64,000 nucleotides of DNA from Undibacterium sp. KW1 (GTDB lineage: Bacteria; Pseudomonadota; Gammaproteobacteria; Burkholderiales; Burkholderiaceae_D). The translations under genes were made by a program, and so were the position numbers. This document shows positions 16,800-25,846 of the stretch, one piece after another. Position 1 is the stretch's first letter; every line of letters begins with the position of its first letter. The notes under the pieces are model-generated. The model did no database searches. It was given only the letters and a program-made list of their open reading frames with translations, and was not told the origin of the DNA. Location: assembly GCF_009937955.1 (NCBI RefSeq), contig NZ_AP018439.1:186001-250000 (forward strand). The letters are read 5' to 3'.

Positions 16800-18884
16800 A
16801 TGCAAACTGGTGCTCAATTATTCTCCCCTGAAGGATTCGAAACACTTAGCAAGGATGTCGTGTATTACTTGTTGCGGAGCGATTCCGCAAGGGAACGCGT
16901 CGTGCTAGTCGAATTTAGCAAAATACCGACTTCAGCCAAAGCCCCCATCAAAACCGCTAGCCGTAAGCGAGGAGCCGCATTTGGTTTCCGGCCCGTCCTG
17001 CACTTTCTTTCACGTCGTTGCTTCGAACGAGGATTGGACGACGGCCTGATCATACTCTGTGACGAACAGCACGAGTTGCCCCCTTGGTTTTCGGGTATCT
17101 CGGTTGACGAGTTGCGAAAGTATGCGGAACCTCGCAAGAATCGTAAGACAAGTCATGAAGAACGCATCGATCGCACGCTAGCCCACTTGTGGCCTCTAGT
17201 GCAAAATTTGAATCAAATCCTGGCTGCTGAGTCTCCTGATGCGTTAATGAATGCTCATGCAAGAATGTGCAGTCCGAAGCAAAACGAAACTCGATTACGA
17301 ACAGCCTTCTACGCTTATATCTGCTTCGGATTCAGTCGGTGGGCATTGCATTATGCTGTACAGCTCATCGGTCAATGGAAGCGCATGGGACGTGACAGGA
17401 AGTTTGGTCGGCCCTCACGTATTCGTGGTGCAAATCATGGATACAGTGCGAATGACGCAGAAATGATTCAACGGATGTTGGACGGATATCGCAAATTTGC
17501 TGGCCCCGGCCAGCACTTGAGCCGGATTTACCGTCGAACGCTTATTTCGGTGTTTGGTTGCGTCGTACAAACTGATCCAGCCGGACGCAAATCATTTATA
17601 CATCCTATTGGTAGACCTTTTGCATCAATTGGGCAGTTTGTTTACCGCATTGCCCAAGAATTTCCACTTGAAATTCGCCAAGTATATAAATATGGGCATG
17701 CTAGGGTCAGGAACAGTCTGACGCATTCTCAAGGGCATTTTGCAGAAAGTGTCGGAAACCTGATGGAGCGGACCGAACAAGATGCTTATTACTGTAATCA
17801 GGTGGCCAGAGGTTATTTGCCAGGAAGTCATCTGCCACCATTGTGGGTTGTTCGTATTCGTTGCATAGGGTCTGGAATGCTCGTCGGAATTGGGTTTTCT
17901 GTTGGGGCTGAGACTGCCGCTGCCTACCGCATGGCTTTGTTTTGCGCTGCAATCGGGAAAGTCAAATTTTGCAGTCTATTCGGTGTAGATATTAAACCGG
18001 ACGATTGGCCGAGTATCGGTATTTCGCCTCATATTATTAATGACCGGGGGCCTGGCAGTACTGCGAAAGCTGATTCTGCTGATCCAGAGCTAAAGCCCAC
18101 CATCAAAGAGGCAGCGCCAAGCTATGCAGGGCAGTCAAAGGCTTCTGTGGAAACTACACATCCCAAGCAAGTTAAGCGGGAAGGAAAGCCGAGTTATCAA
18201 GAAACGAAGCTCTCCATTCCGCAAATTGCAGCACAGGAAATTTTGCGCACTATTGCCGACAACCACAGTATTGATGTGAGTGACCGCCTTAATTATGACG
18301 CGCTCAAAGAAGGTGTTTTCCCAACACCGGCTTCGCTTTGGCAGTACCTTGATCGTAAAGGGCGAAACCATGCCGTCACTCCCCATTTCGAAGATGCAGT
18401 CAGAGCATATTTAACTTCTATTGAGGTGAGCGTTAGAGACGATGCTGTGTATTTTATGGATGCACGTTTTGATTCAGATGCACTAAAGCATTCTGGGATC
18501 TTGCAAATGGCCCACGATCTTGGACGCTACAAACTGAAGGGATACATGCTAGATGTCTGCGTGCGTCATTTATGGATTGATCTGGGAACGCAGCTAATTG
18601 AGGTGGATGCCATGCTCAGCATCCGCGACGGGCAAGAACAATTATATATATCTGTTGTTGAGATTGAGCAGTTGCAACAAATAAGACGCGATGGAAGGTT
18701 GGAACTGAAGTCGCACCGTCTCGCCGCAAAATCTGAATATGAGGGGGAGTTTGAAACTCAAACTGGCAGGCCTTTTGAGCAAGCAGTGGATAAGCCTGGC
18801 CGGTCCCGACGTACTAAAGCGGCTTCTGTACAGGAGCGACAAGAGATCATGGCCTACCTTCGTGCTGCCGGAGGTGGTCGATGA
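16800..18884 (+). CDS. tnsB: TnsB-like DDE transposase
   Basis: This 694-residue DDE transposase binds the end repeats and performs 3' cutting and strand transfer. The catalytic triad is placed at Asp328 (TEQDAYYCN), Asp415 (INDRGPGS) and Glu451 (SKASVETTHPK), in an RNase-H-like core of about residues 315-465. N-terminal helical DNA-binding domains precede it and a beta-barrel plus C-terminal basic tail follow. It belongs to the Tn7/Tn5090 TnsB-TniA group. Its stop overlaps the tnsC start by ATGA. Confidence 0.93.
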   Translation: MQTGAQLFSPEGFETLSKDVVYYLLRSDSARERVVLVEFSKIPTSAKAPIKTASRKRGAAFGFRPVLHFLSRRCFERGLDDGLIILCDEQHELPPWFSGISVDELRKYAEPRKNRKTSHEERIDRTLAHLWPLVQNLNQILAAESPDALMNAHARMCSPKQNETRLRTAFYAYICFGFSRWALHYAVQLIGQWKRMGRDRKFGRPSRIRGANHGYSANDAEMIQRMLDGYRKFAGPGQHLSRIYRRTLISVFGCVVQTDPAGRKSFIHPIGRPFASIGQFVYRIAQEFPLEIRQVYKYGHARVRNSLTHSQGHFAESVGNLMERTEQDAYYCNQVARGYLPGSHLPPLWVVRIRCIGSGMLVGIGFSVGAETAAAYRMALFCAAIGKVKFCSLFGVDIKPDDWPSIGISPHIINDRGPGSTAKADSADPELKPTIKEAAPSYAGQSKASVETTHPKQVKREGKPSYQETKLSIPQIAAQEILRTIADNHSIDVSDRLNYDALKEGVFPTPASLWQYLDRKGRNHAVTPHFEDAVRAYLTSIEVSVRDDAVYFMDARFDSDALKHSGILQMAHDLGRYKLKGYMLDVCVRHLWIDLGTQLIEVDAMLSIRDGQEQLYISVVEIEQLQQIRRDGRLELKSHRLAAKSEYEGEFETQTGRPFEQAVDKPGRSRRTKAASVQERQEIMAYLRAAGGGR

Positions 18885-20341
18885 ATGAGCAATTTTCTAA
18901 GCATGAATGGTTGTATTGGTTTAACCGACTAAATACGGATGAAGCCATTTGGCGGGCAACTTATATGCCAGTTGCACCTGTTACCGAATTGCAATCTATG
19001 GGAGTCGAAGAAGCATGTAGAAGGCTTGAACATGCCTGGAAAGAAATATTTTTACCGGGGCCACAGCATATCCATATCCTGCGTAATTTTCTTGATCAAG
19101 CTGTTTATTTTTCCTCTTGCGCATACCCAACCATCAAGGACTATATCCGTCAGCGTAGTGGATATAGACGAGATCCATTGAGTGTACCGCCGATTCAATG
19201 TTTGACCGGATTGGCTGGAGTGAGTAAGTCATCTTTGATGAAAGCGTTCGCACGCATGTGCCAGCTCGATAACGGTGGCAAATTTGTCACCGAGGGGCAT
19301 CAGTTGATCTTGCTGCCAGTAAGAAGACTAGGAATAGATGCTCAACCATCCGTGCAAGGCGTACTTAAAGAACTGTCGAATCCCATTGCGTTAGGTGGTA
19401 AGAGCATGTCAAATCTAAATGGATTGATGACGCACGTACGAGATTGGTTTTCCGCGACTGCCACTTGTACATTGGTCGCTGACGAGATGCAGTTTTTCAC
19501 ACAGAGTAGTACTGCTAGTACCAAATCTTCGCAACTCATCATGACCCTGGCAAATTTGGGCACTCCACTTATCTTTGTCGCGAACTATTCCCTGGTGAAC
19601 AAGCTAATTCAGCGTCCCCAAGAAGAGAAGGACCGCTTACTGGCTTCCCCCATTGTGCTGCTTCCACCACAAGCAAATGACTCTTGGTGGGTAGATGTCA
19701 TCAAGGAATACCTCGCTGTATCGTCAGAGTGCTTTAGGCTGGATGCATTTTCGCATGCGCAAGAACTACATCGCCTGACGGCAGGACTTTTCAGGGCATT
19801 ACGGAATTTACTTCTTCAGGCATACCGGGAGGCGTTGCGGCGTGGGAAATCGTTCGTGACGATGGATGAAGTTAGATTAGCTTACCGGAGTAGAACTTTT
19901 AGCATTCATCGCAAGGACATTGAAGACCTCGCATCTCTGAACGTCTCAAATCTGATGGAAAAAACACGACCGGATTTAGCATGTGCTTTCAGCGAATTAA
20001 TTAAATCTCCAACAAGTAGACCGGTTACAAAGATTACTTCTGATGGTGGTCGACTTCACTTGCTATCAAGCTTTAATGCATCAAGTGCTTTAGTCGAAAG
20101 CACTATGAGCGTTGAAGCGAAAGCCACACTGCACGATTTGCGCCAGGTGTCTCAACTGCCAGTAGAAAAGCGAATCAATGCAAAGGTATCTCGCTTGCCT
20201 AAACGTTCACCACTTTCAGCACAGTCATTGCTAGAGGGGGCGCAGCTACTTCGTGACACGCAGTCTAAACCGAAATCTTCATCAAAGACTACTGAGAAAT
20301 CATTGGAGAAAGTCGATGGAAGCGATCAAAATACAAACTGA
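18881..20341 (+). CDS. tnsC: TnsC-like AAA+ transposition regulator
   Basis: The protein has 486 residues. This AAA+ ATPase links target-selection proteins to the TnsAB transposase. Walker A is GLAGVSKS (110-117) and Walker B is LVADE (198-202); sensor-like segments follow (LIFVANYSL). The C-terminal 120 residues are basic and low-complexity, consistent with a TnsA/TnsB contact tail. It overlaps tnsB by ATGA and the following tnsD by about 26 bp, so the four core genes are a coupled operon. Confidence 0.9.
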   Translation: MNEQFSKHEWLYWFNRLNTDEAIWRATYMPVAPVTELQSMGVEEACRRLEHAWKEIFLPGPQHIHILRNFLDQAVYFSSCAYPTIKDYIRQRSGYRRDPLSVPPIQCLTGLAGVSKSSLMKAFARMCQLDNGGKFVTEGHQLILLPVRRLGIDAQPSVQGVLKELSNPIALGGKSMSNLNGLMTHVRDWFSATATCTLVADEMQFFTQSSTASTKSSQLIMTLANLGTPLIFVANYSLVNKLIQRPQEEKDRLLASPIVLLPPQANDSWWVDVIKEYLAVSSECFRLDAFSHAQELHRLTAGLFRALRNLLLQAYREALRRGKSFVTMDEVRLAYRSRTFSIHRKDIEDLASLNVSNLMEKTRPDLACAFSELIKSPTSRPVTKITSDGGRLHLLSSFNASSALVESTMSVEAKATLHDLRQVSQLPVEKRINAKVSRLPKRSPLSAQSLLEGAQLLRDTQSKPKSSSKTTEKSLEKVDGSDQNTN

Positions 20342-22049
20342 CTTCCCTAATTTTACAGTTGGCCTTGACCCTTTGCCTGACGAAACGTTATTCAGTTGGT
20401 GTAGCCGTTTTCATCGCTTGGCAGCCAATGGCCAGGACAAGAATACTTGCTTGCAACTCTTTGGGGATACGCGCATTGGTTCTGCCCATGACTTTCCAGC
20501 TCGTATTGCGGTGCTGGTTACCAGGAGCCATGGTTGTCTGGGAACTGCTTCTGAAATCATTCGTGATCGGACGCTCCTACCATTTTACCTCCCGTTCAAA
20601 TCGATTGAAGTGGGTAACGAGGCTGTGAGTGCTCTTTGTGGCCCAGGCATCGGGCATTTGAAGTTTCGGCTAGGATTATTAACGAGTGGGGTTGGAGCCG
20701 CACATCCTTTGAAAGCATGCCCACAATGTATCTGCAGTGATCTGGACAGACATGGGTGGGCGTATTGGAGGCGTAGCCACCAATTGCCCAGTGTTTGGCT
20801 CTGCCCAGAGCATCTTATTCCTTTAAGGGCCTCCAGCTTGAAACTGCTGCAAGTAGCGCGTTTTGCGTGGGTGCTTCCTACGCAGGCCAATTGCGCGCCG
20901 CTGGCGGGATTGGAAGATCGTAGGCTGTCGAAACATGAAACTGCCTGGCTGCTAAAGCTCAGTCAATTAAGCAATGAATTGCTGAACTGTCCGTCTGGAA
21001 GTTTTGCAGATCCGGTGCGCATTGCGGAAGTGTTCAGAATTCGCCTATGTAGTCTAGGTTTGACCTATGCAAGCGGACGTGTCCGGTGGCCAATAGTCCA
21101 AGTCTCGCTTGAAAAACTGGTTTCGAATTTGGCTTGCTTGCCCGCAATCAATCACGAGGCAGACCTCCATCTTCTGCGGACTCAGTTTCTGCGAATCTTA
21201 TCTGGTCGTGGTATGACTCATCCACTGCGTTACCTGATCTGGATCTCGACCTGGTTTAATGATTTGTCTCATTTCAAAACTGAGTATGACAAATTGGCTG
21301 GTTATATCAATCATTGTGAAGATGAATTGCCTGCACCAAACAAGCCAATGCGCGGACCAACACGCGAGCAAATGGAGATTATTGCGATGTTGTGCACGGG
21401 CCAATTAAGTTTGTCTGCCGCAGCGCTACGAGCTGGCGTTGCTTACGCAACCATGGCTGCATGGGCTTCAAAAGAGTCATTTGAAGTGCTACGTCGCCCG
21501 AAGAAGCTGAGCGCTACATTATGGAATCAAGCTGTGGCTATGTTGCGTGCAGGTGCAGACAAATCAGATGTGGGTGGGCAATGCCAAGTCTCTGTGGTCA
21601 CGGTCACACGAATACTTCGTACCGTGCCTGGCTTACAGGAGCACTGGCACAGCGTCAGATATAAGCAACGTGGTGACATCGCACGACGAGCCTGGAGCAA
21701 CCTTCTGCCTTTACGTAAGTATATGGGTATCAAGGCACTAAGATGTCTGGAACCTTCTGCCTATGCGTGGCTATATCGTAATGACCGCGTTTGGCTTCAG
21801 GCATCACTTGCTGGGACGTGCAAAATTAAGATAACTAATCATGCAGCGAGACGAATAGAAAATGCTGACGAGCGAATGGCAGTATTTCTGAAAAAACTGA
21901 CTTTGAGCCGAGAGTCAAGCACATCAGTATGGAGATTAGATGAACTTAAGCGAGCATTTCCTCGTATCGAAAAAGTAATTCGCTATCCAGAGCGATGGCC
22001 GCTTACAGTGAAGGCGTTGGCATTCGTATTAGTTGCGGAGCCCTTGTGA
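20316..22049 (+). CDS. tnsD: TnsD/TniQ target-selection protein (full-length)
   Basis: The protein has about 577 residues, in the TnsD size class. The N-terminal TniQ domain includes DETLFSWCSRFHRLA and the zinc-finger pattern CPQC (135-138), WAYWRRSHQ and CPEH (163-166). The C-terminal half carries two helix-turn-helix-like modules (AAALRAGVAYATMAAWA; VGGQCQVSVVTVTRILR), expected to read the attTn7 sequence in glmS. That fits this insertion, just after glmS. The ATG at 20316 has GGAGA upstream and is preferred over the longer frame from 20253. Confidence 0.9.
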   Translation: MEAIKIQTDFPNFTVGLDPLPDETLFSWCSRFHRLAANGQDKNTCLQLFGDTRIGSAHDFPARIAVLVTRSHGCLGTASEIIRDRTLLPFYLPFKSIEVGNEAVSALCGPGIGHLKFRLGLLTSGVGAAHPLKACPQCICSDLDRHGWAYWRRSHQLPSVWLCPEHLIPLRASSLKLLQVARFAWVLPTQANCAPLAGLEDRRLSKHETAWLLKLSQLSNELLNCPSGSFADPVRIAEVFRIRLCSLGLTYASGRVRWPIVQVSLEKLVSNLACLPAINHEADLHLLRTQFLRILSGRGMTHPLRYLIWISTWFNDLSHFKTEYDKLAGYINHCEDELPAPNKPMRGPTREQMEIIAMLCTGQLSLSAAALRAGVAYATMAAWASKESFEVLRRPKKLSATLWNQAVAMLRAGADKSDVGGQCQVSVVTVTRILRTVPGLQEHWHSVRYKQRGDIARRAWSNLLPLRKYMGIKALRCLEPSAYAWLYRNDRVWLQASLAGTCKIKITNHAARRIENADERMAVFLKKLTLSRESSTSVWRLDELKRAFPRIEKVIRYPERWPLTVKALAFVLVAEPL

Positions 22050-22359
22050 TTACCTCAACGCTTGGTGCGTAAGGCAAAGAAGTTTCGCTTGATTTGACAG
22101 TAGCACCTCGCCATAGGTTACCCGGTTCGCTATAAGCCTATACGTATGCGCTACGAATTAACAACTGGGGCGTAAGACAAATTAAGCAAATGAAGTCCCT
22201 GCACTGACACGACATTTTGGCTCCAATTGCCTGGTGTGGTTCGAAAGTGAAGGGACTACGCATCAAAAATAATACATAAAGTCGGCAACGTCAATAAGAT
22301 GTTTTCTGCGATGTACCATTAAGGTCTGGATGTGACGCGCCTACAAATTTGAATTCTAT
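22050..22359. other. Convergent intergenic region, no gene seen
   Basis: This stretch of 310 bp lies between the 3' ends of tnsD and the second tniQ. No protein gene, clear terminator hairpin or repeat array was found on either strand. Confidence 0.5.
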
Positions 22360-23412
22360 TTAAGGTCGAACCAGAAATTGTTGTAAATGGTGCCTGACAG
22401 CGTTTTCTACACTCGACACATTAACTCCAGATTTTCTACATGCATCATGCAAGGATGCACCTTCAAGAAATGCTGACAGTGCTTCATTCACATTCTCATT
22501 CGATGGCTGGATGTCCAGTTGAAGATTTGCGGCATCAAGAGCATGTAGGGCTTGTTCAGAAGAATCAAACAGGACTGATAAGATAGACGCATAAGCCAAT
22601 GCAGGGTATGCGACATGCTTGTCAATACAAGCGCCATCAATTTTACGAACAAAGGTATTTGGAGATTTGTTGGCAACCTCAGGCATATGCCGACTTAGCC
22701 AACTGCTTGGAAAATGCTCGCGTATTAGATCGCTTACCACAGGACGCTTACCAATTTCACCAATACGCAGTCCTGCAGCACTGCATTTGACACGTATGAC
22801 ATTCGCCCATGCTTGAAGTCCGATCGGGTATGAGCGTTGCAACCACCCGAACATGATTTCCTGAAGACGCATTAGGGTTGCATTTTCTATTTCTTGCTTG
22901 ATCGTCGCCAGCCTTGTCGGAACCGTGTCAATGGTTGACGGATGTCCTGGATTGTTGATGGCGAATTTTTGATTAGTCTTAGCCAATGGAGTGCGGTGAT
23001 GCGGGCACCAGTCGATCCCTACTATCTGATGTGATCGCCTCCAATAGCTAAAGTGATGCTTATTAATATCGTTTTCGCAGCATTCCTGACACCACCTTAT
23101 ATGCCCTTGCAGACAATTCATAGCTCGATTTTTTTTAAGAAATAAGTCACTCCAACTCTCTAAAGAATTTCCTGTGGATTTTGAGATTGGATTTAACACT
23201 GGCAGAACAGAATGTTTCGATGAAAAATCACATTTGCTTTTACCGCATAGTTCAGCGATCAGCCACAGAAGTTGAGAGTCACGTTCATTTGTTTGGCGCT
23301 TAATTGTTTTAGCAGCTAAATCAAGCGAAGGAATTGCATTCATGCGTGCAAATCTGCCTAATATTCCCAGGGCAAATTCGTCTTGCATTGGTATCGGATG
23401 ACTACGTGTCAT
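22360..23412 (-). CDS. tniQ: Second TniQ-family protein, short form
   Basis: The protein has about 350 residues. The TniQ zinc-finger is clear (WCQECCENDINKHHFSYW, RRSHQ, WCPHH), and it is followed by a shorter C-terminal domain than in TnsD. A tail helix-turn-helix (SLHDACRKSGVNVSSVENAV) may remain. It is convergent with tnsABCD and has its own promoter. Second TniQ proteins in Tn7-like elements typically serve an alternative target pathway: mobile plasmids, other attachment sites, or guide-RNA complexes in CRISPR-associated elements. No cas genes were found. The ATG at 23412 is used; a GTG at 23424 is possible. Confidence 0.85.
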   Translation of the reverse strand: MTRSHPIPMQDEFALGILGRFARMNAIPSLDLAAKTIKRQTNERDSQLLWLIAELCGKSKCDFSSKHSVLPVLNPISKSTGNSLESWSDLFLKKNRAMNCLQGHIRWCQECCENDINKHHFSYWRRSHQIVGIDWCPHHRTPLAKTNQKFAINNPGHPSTIDTVPTRLATIKQEIENATLMRLQEIMFGWLQRSYPIGLQAWANVIRVKCSAAGLRIGEIGKRPVVSDLIREHFPSSWLSRHMPEVANKSPNTFVRKIDGACIDKHVAYPALAYASILSVLFDSSEQALHALDAANLQLDIQPSNENVNEALSAFLEGASLHDACRKSGVNVSSVENAVRHHLQQFLVRP

Positions 23413-23727
23413 GGCATGTCCCACAGGAATCCAATTCCCTTTTTTTGATCAGTAATTGATGAGCGACCAATTAGCTGGGTTTGATAAAAAGTATCTGTAT
23501 CAGGTGCTTCGAAATTCACATGGATAATGTAAACACAGAAACTAAAAAGTTAACAGTCTATGCGTTGGTAAATGCCCACAAAATGAGCGAGATTTATGCT
23601 TGCCATATTCATGTACAACACAAGAGATGCATTGTGGCATTTGCAAATATTAATGTTTGAAATGGAACTGGATAGGGAAGGATAGGTGTTGCTGGCATCC
23701 TGTCAGTAATTGCATATCTACAGCTTA

Positions 23728-23756
23728 TTGACGATAGCGTCTATAAGTACTATATT
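23728..23756 (+). promoter_or_regulatory. Near-consensus sigma-70 promoter for a small RNA
   Basis: TTGACG (23728-23733), a 17-bp spacer and TATATT (23751-23756) form a strong sigma-70-type promoter. No coding sequence follows; a structured sequence ending in an intrinsic terminator does. Transcription would start near 23763. Confidence 0.7.
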
Positions 23757-23762
23757 TCGTCC

Positions 23763-23893
23763 ATAACGTTATAAGAAGGTTCCACAGCCGATGCGAGGAA
23801 CCACCTGCCAGAAGGAAACTTTTGGTCTAGCCAGGTCTAGGTAAGAGGGATCGGACTGTAACAAGTAAAAGCCTCCGTTTGCGGAGGCTTTTA
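23763..23893 (+). ncRNA. Predicted structured small RNA of about 130 nt
   Basis: The sequence between the promoter and the terminator folds by eye into several helices. GGTTCC (23778-23783) pairs with GGAACC (23797-23802). ACCTG (23803-23807) pairs with CAGGT (23832-23836) and encloses CCAGAAG-GAAA-CTTTTGG (23808-23825), a hairpin with a GNRA tetraloop and one G-U pair. The terminator GCCTCCG-TTTG-CGGAGGC (23871-23888) is followed by TTTT. There is no open reading frame with a ribosome site. No known family is recognised. It sits beside the second tniQ and may serve transposition, regulation or the cargo. Confidence 0.65.
23871..23892 (+). terminator. Intrinsic terminator of the predicted small RNA
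   Basis: A 7-bp GC-rich stem GCCTCCG/CGGAGGC with a four-base loop is followed by a T-run. The A-run upstream makes it potentially bidirectional. Confidence 0.8.
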
Positions 23894-24172
23894 CCTTTGT
23901 ACATCTGGTTTGGACCTACTCTTGCGGGTGTAGGAACTCTGACAGCTGACTACAGTGAGCAAAGCGCTGCTGCGTAAGGCACACGTTGAGTGTTGGAGGG
24001 AAATTTTGTTTAGTTATTAATTGCAACGAGGGCCAATGGCACCTGATTGTACTTGTGTTATTTCCGACACAATATGCAGTAAGATCAAAGTCAAATTCAT
24101 TTCTTAAAAGCATCGTTTTGAGAGTTCATCATCCCGTTTATCTTTAGATGAACTACATACCGCTCAAATTAA

Positions 24173-24276
24173 TTTACGTATCAGGAAAATTTGATTACAC
24201 TTTAGGGTAACGCAAGCATTTCGTCCCGTATCCGGTCAATAGAGTCGGCTCTTACCGTGGAGTGCTTGCGTTTTTT
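24173..24276 (+). ncRNA. Second promoter-plus-terminator unit, possible small RNA
   Basis: TTTACG (24173-24178), a 17-bp spacer and TACACT (24196-24201) give a fair promoter. About 9 bp later starts ACGCAAGCA (24210-24218), which pairs with TGCTTGCGT (24263-24271) and is followed by a run of T. The roughly 44-nt loop has internal CCG/CGG complementarity. The predicted transcript is only about 65-70 nt and carries no open reading frame. It could be a small RNA or the terminator of a longer plus-strand transcript. Confidence 0.5.
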
Positions 24277-24769
24277 ATTAGTCGTATTCGTTCCCTAGTA
24301 GAATTGGCCGTTCAGGCAATGAACTGTGAAACTCTGGTTAATAAATTGTGCACCCCGATATCTGTGGCTGCATGTTGCTCAAATAATTAAGGGCTAGTTA
24401 GATTTTTCAGGTAATCGAAATTGCTTATCAAGTCTCCCCTTAATAGTTGCGGGATGACGGCGATAAAGACTTGTTGTACCATCTTGGTCATAGAGTGTGA
24501 GTGAGTCTCCCCGCTCTCAAAATCCAGAAGAGATACGCATATGCACCAGTCACGGTCGGCTTGTAAAGGGCAAATAATGGCAGATTAGGCAGTGGCTAAT
24601 CGCAGTTTCCGGATTGTTGAAAATCCTCTGAATCACATTCTTCATACCTTGATTGATGATACTTGCTAAAGGTATCATCGCAGGCATATTGATTTTCAAA
24701 GAAATTTGCCTCACTTTGCTCGATAATTTGCACCACCCGTTGCGATTTCAACAGACTACCTCGATTGGA

Positions 24770-25846
24770 CTATTTTCTGGCAAATACGTAGAGTGCGAAT
24801 TGATCTGGCATTTTGGTGATGGTTGCTAGAGACGAATGATTGTCAATACATTTAGAGCCATCAGGGAACGAAGCGCCAAAGGTACTCCTTTGTATGTCCG
24901 TAAAGCCGACAGACTTCAACATTCTTGACATCTGTTCAAAGTCATAAGCACTTTTATGGCCAAACGCCCGACTCAAGGCAGTTCCACCACCTAAATAAGT
25001 CATTACAAGATTGAGTTTGGAATCGCAACTGCGCCAATGCGGCCAAGCGTTATAAACAGCTTCAAAAAAGTCGTTATCGTTATCTACATATGCCTTGAGC
25101 CATGCTCGGGCGTCGGGAACGACGACTCTTATGAACCCGCCAGAAATCAGCGCGCGGTATGAATGTTCAAGAGTCGCTTTGGCCATGCTTTCTTCAAAAT
25201 GTTCTAGAACATGTCCAATGTAGATTGACGTGACACAAGATTCGGTGAGCGGCCATTGCTTGGTAATATCGAATCGCTGTTGTGCGTCTCTTGTTAAATC
25301 GATAGCCGTCCATCCATGTGCTCTCATCTTACCTGCGCCAAGAATCAGACGAAGTTTTCCGCCGTTGTAATTTTCAAGTTCAATATGATCAATTTGACTA
25401 AATTGTTGTTTGCAGGAATCAAGCTTGCCTTGGGCTAAGCTTAGCGCACAACGCAAAATTTCGATCGTAGGCGTAGGATCTTCCAGTCCGTTGGCACTTA
25501 GCTGGGATTGTGATATGAACTGGTCAACCTGATCTAATAATTCACAAAGAGCGGAATGAAACGACAACTCTGATGAACTACCTTCTACCTTGGATTTCAG
25601 AATTCCGTTATTAAAAAGCGCTTCGACAAGTGAGGTAACGTCTGCGCCGACTTCGTTAGAAATCTTCTTGATCGAATCTGAAATTGGTCTGTGAGTCAGT
25701 AAGTTTTCAATAATCTTTATCGGATAGCGATATCCTGGGATAGCGACTCCAGTACCATTTTCCCCATAGATTCCCAACCCGTTATCGAGGATTTTAAAGG
25801 TGCAGGAATTGGATAGGAAGGCCGCATGCTCACAATTTTTATTCAT
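24770..25846 (-). CDS. SAM-dependent methyltransferase with winged-helix-like N-terminus
   Basis: The protein has about 358 residues. The C-terminal half is a class I methyltransferase: LRLILGAGKMRAHGW with the acidic AIDL, then YIGHVLEHFEE and GGFIRVVVPDARAW, a pattern common in methyltransferases of biosynthetic clusters. Residues about 20-85 look like a small winged-helix/PqqD-type module (IIENLLTHRPISDSIKKI, then VTSLVEALFNNGIL). Such a module could bind a peptide leader; this is a pattern-level suggestion. The ATG at 25846 is chosen over an upstream TTG. It overlaps the upstream methyltransferase gene slightly. Confidence 0.75.
   Translation of the reverse strand: MNKNCEHAAFLSNSCTFKILDNGLGIYGENGTGVAIPGYRYPIKIIENLLTHRPISDSIKKISNEVGADVTSLVEALFNNGILKSKVEGSSSELSFHSALCELLDQVDQFISQSQLSANGLEDPTPTIEILRCALSLAQGKLDSCKQQFSQIDHIELENYNGGKLRLILGAGKMRAHGWTAIDLTRDAQQRFDITKQWPLTESCVTSIYIGHVLEHFEESMAKATLEHSYRALISGGFIRVVVPDARAWLKAYVDNDNDFFEAVYNAWPHWRSCDSKLNLVMTYLGGGTALSRAFGHKSAYDFEQMSRMLKSVGFTDIQRSTFGASFPDGSKCIDNHSSLATITKMPDQFALYVFARK

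Larger units (their letters stand above)
23425..24769. other. 1.3-kb protein-free interval inside the transposon
   Basis: No convincing protein gene exists on either strand. The interval contains the second-tniQ promoter at its left, two promoter-plus-terminator units described separately, and a perfect 8-bp hairpin GATGATAC/GTATCATC at 24655-24679 without a T-run, about 90 bp after the end of the leftward methyltransferase gene. The stretch between 24277 and 24650 shows nothing else recognisable. Confidence 0.6.

Noticed and set aside
23763..23893. Structured RNA as a retron msr-msd
   Set aside because: No reverse transcriptase is encoded in the window, and the helices do not give the long msd stem and flanking inverted repeats of retrons.
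23916..24113. Minus-strand frame in the protein-free interval
   Set aside because: There is no ribosome site and no recognisable domain, and it lies beside two predicted RNA units.
22050..24769. Possible CRISPR array or cas genes that would make this a CRISPR-associated transposon
   Set aside because: No regularly spaced repeats and no Cas-like proteins were seen near the tniQ genes. The short repeats found are hairpin arms of terminators.
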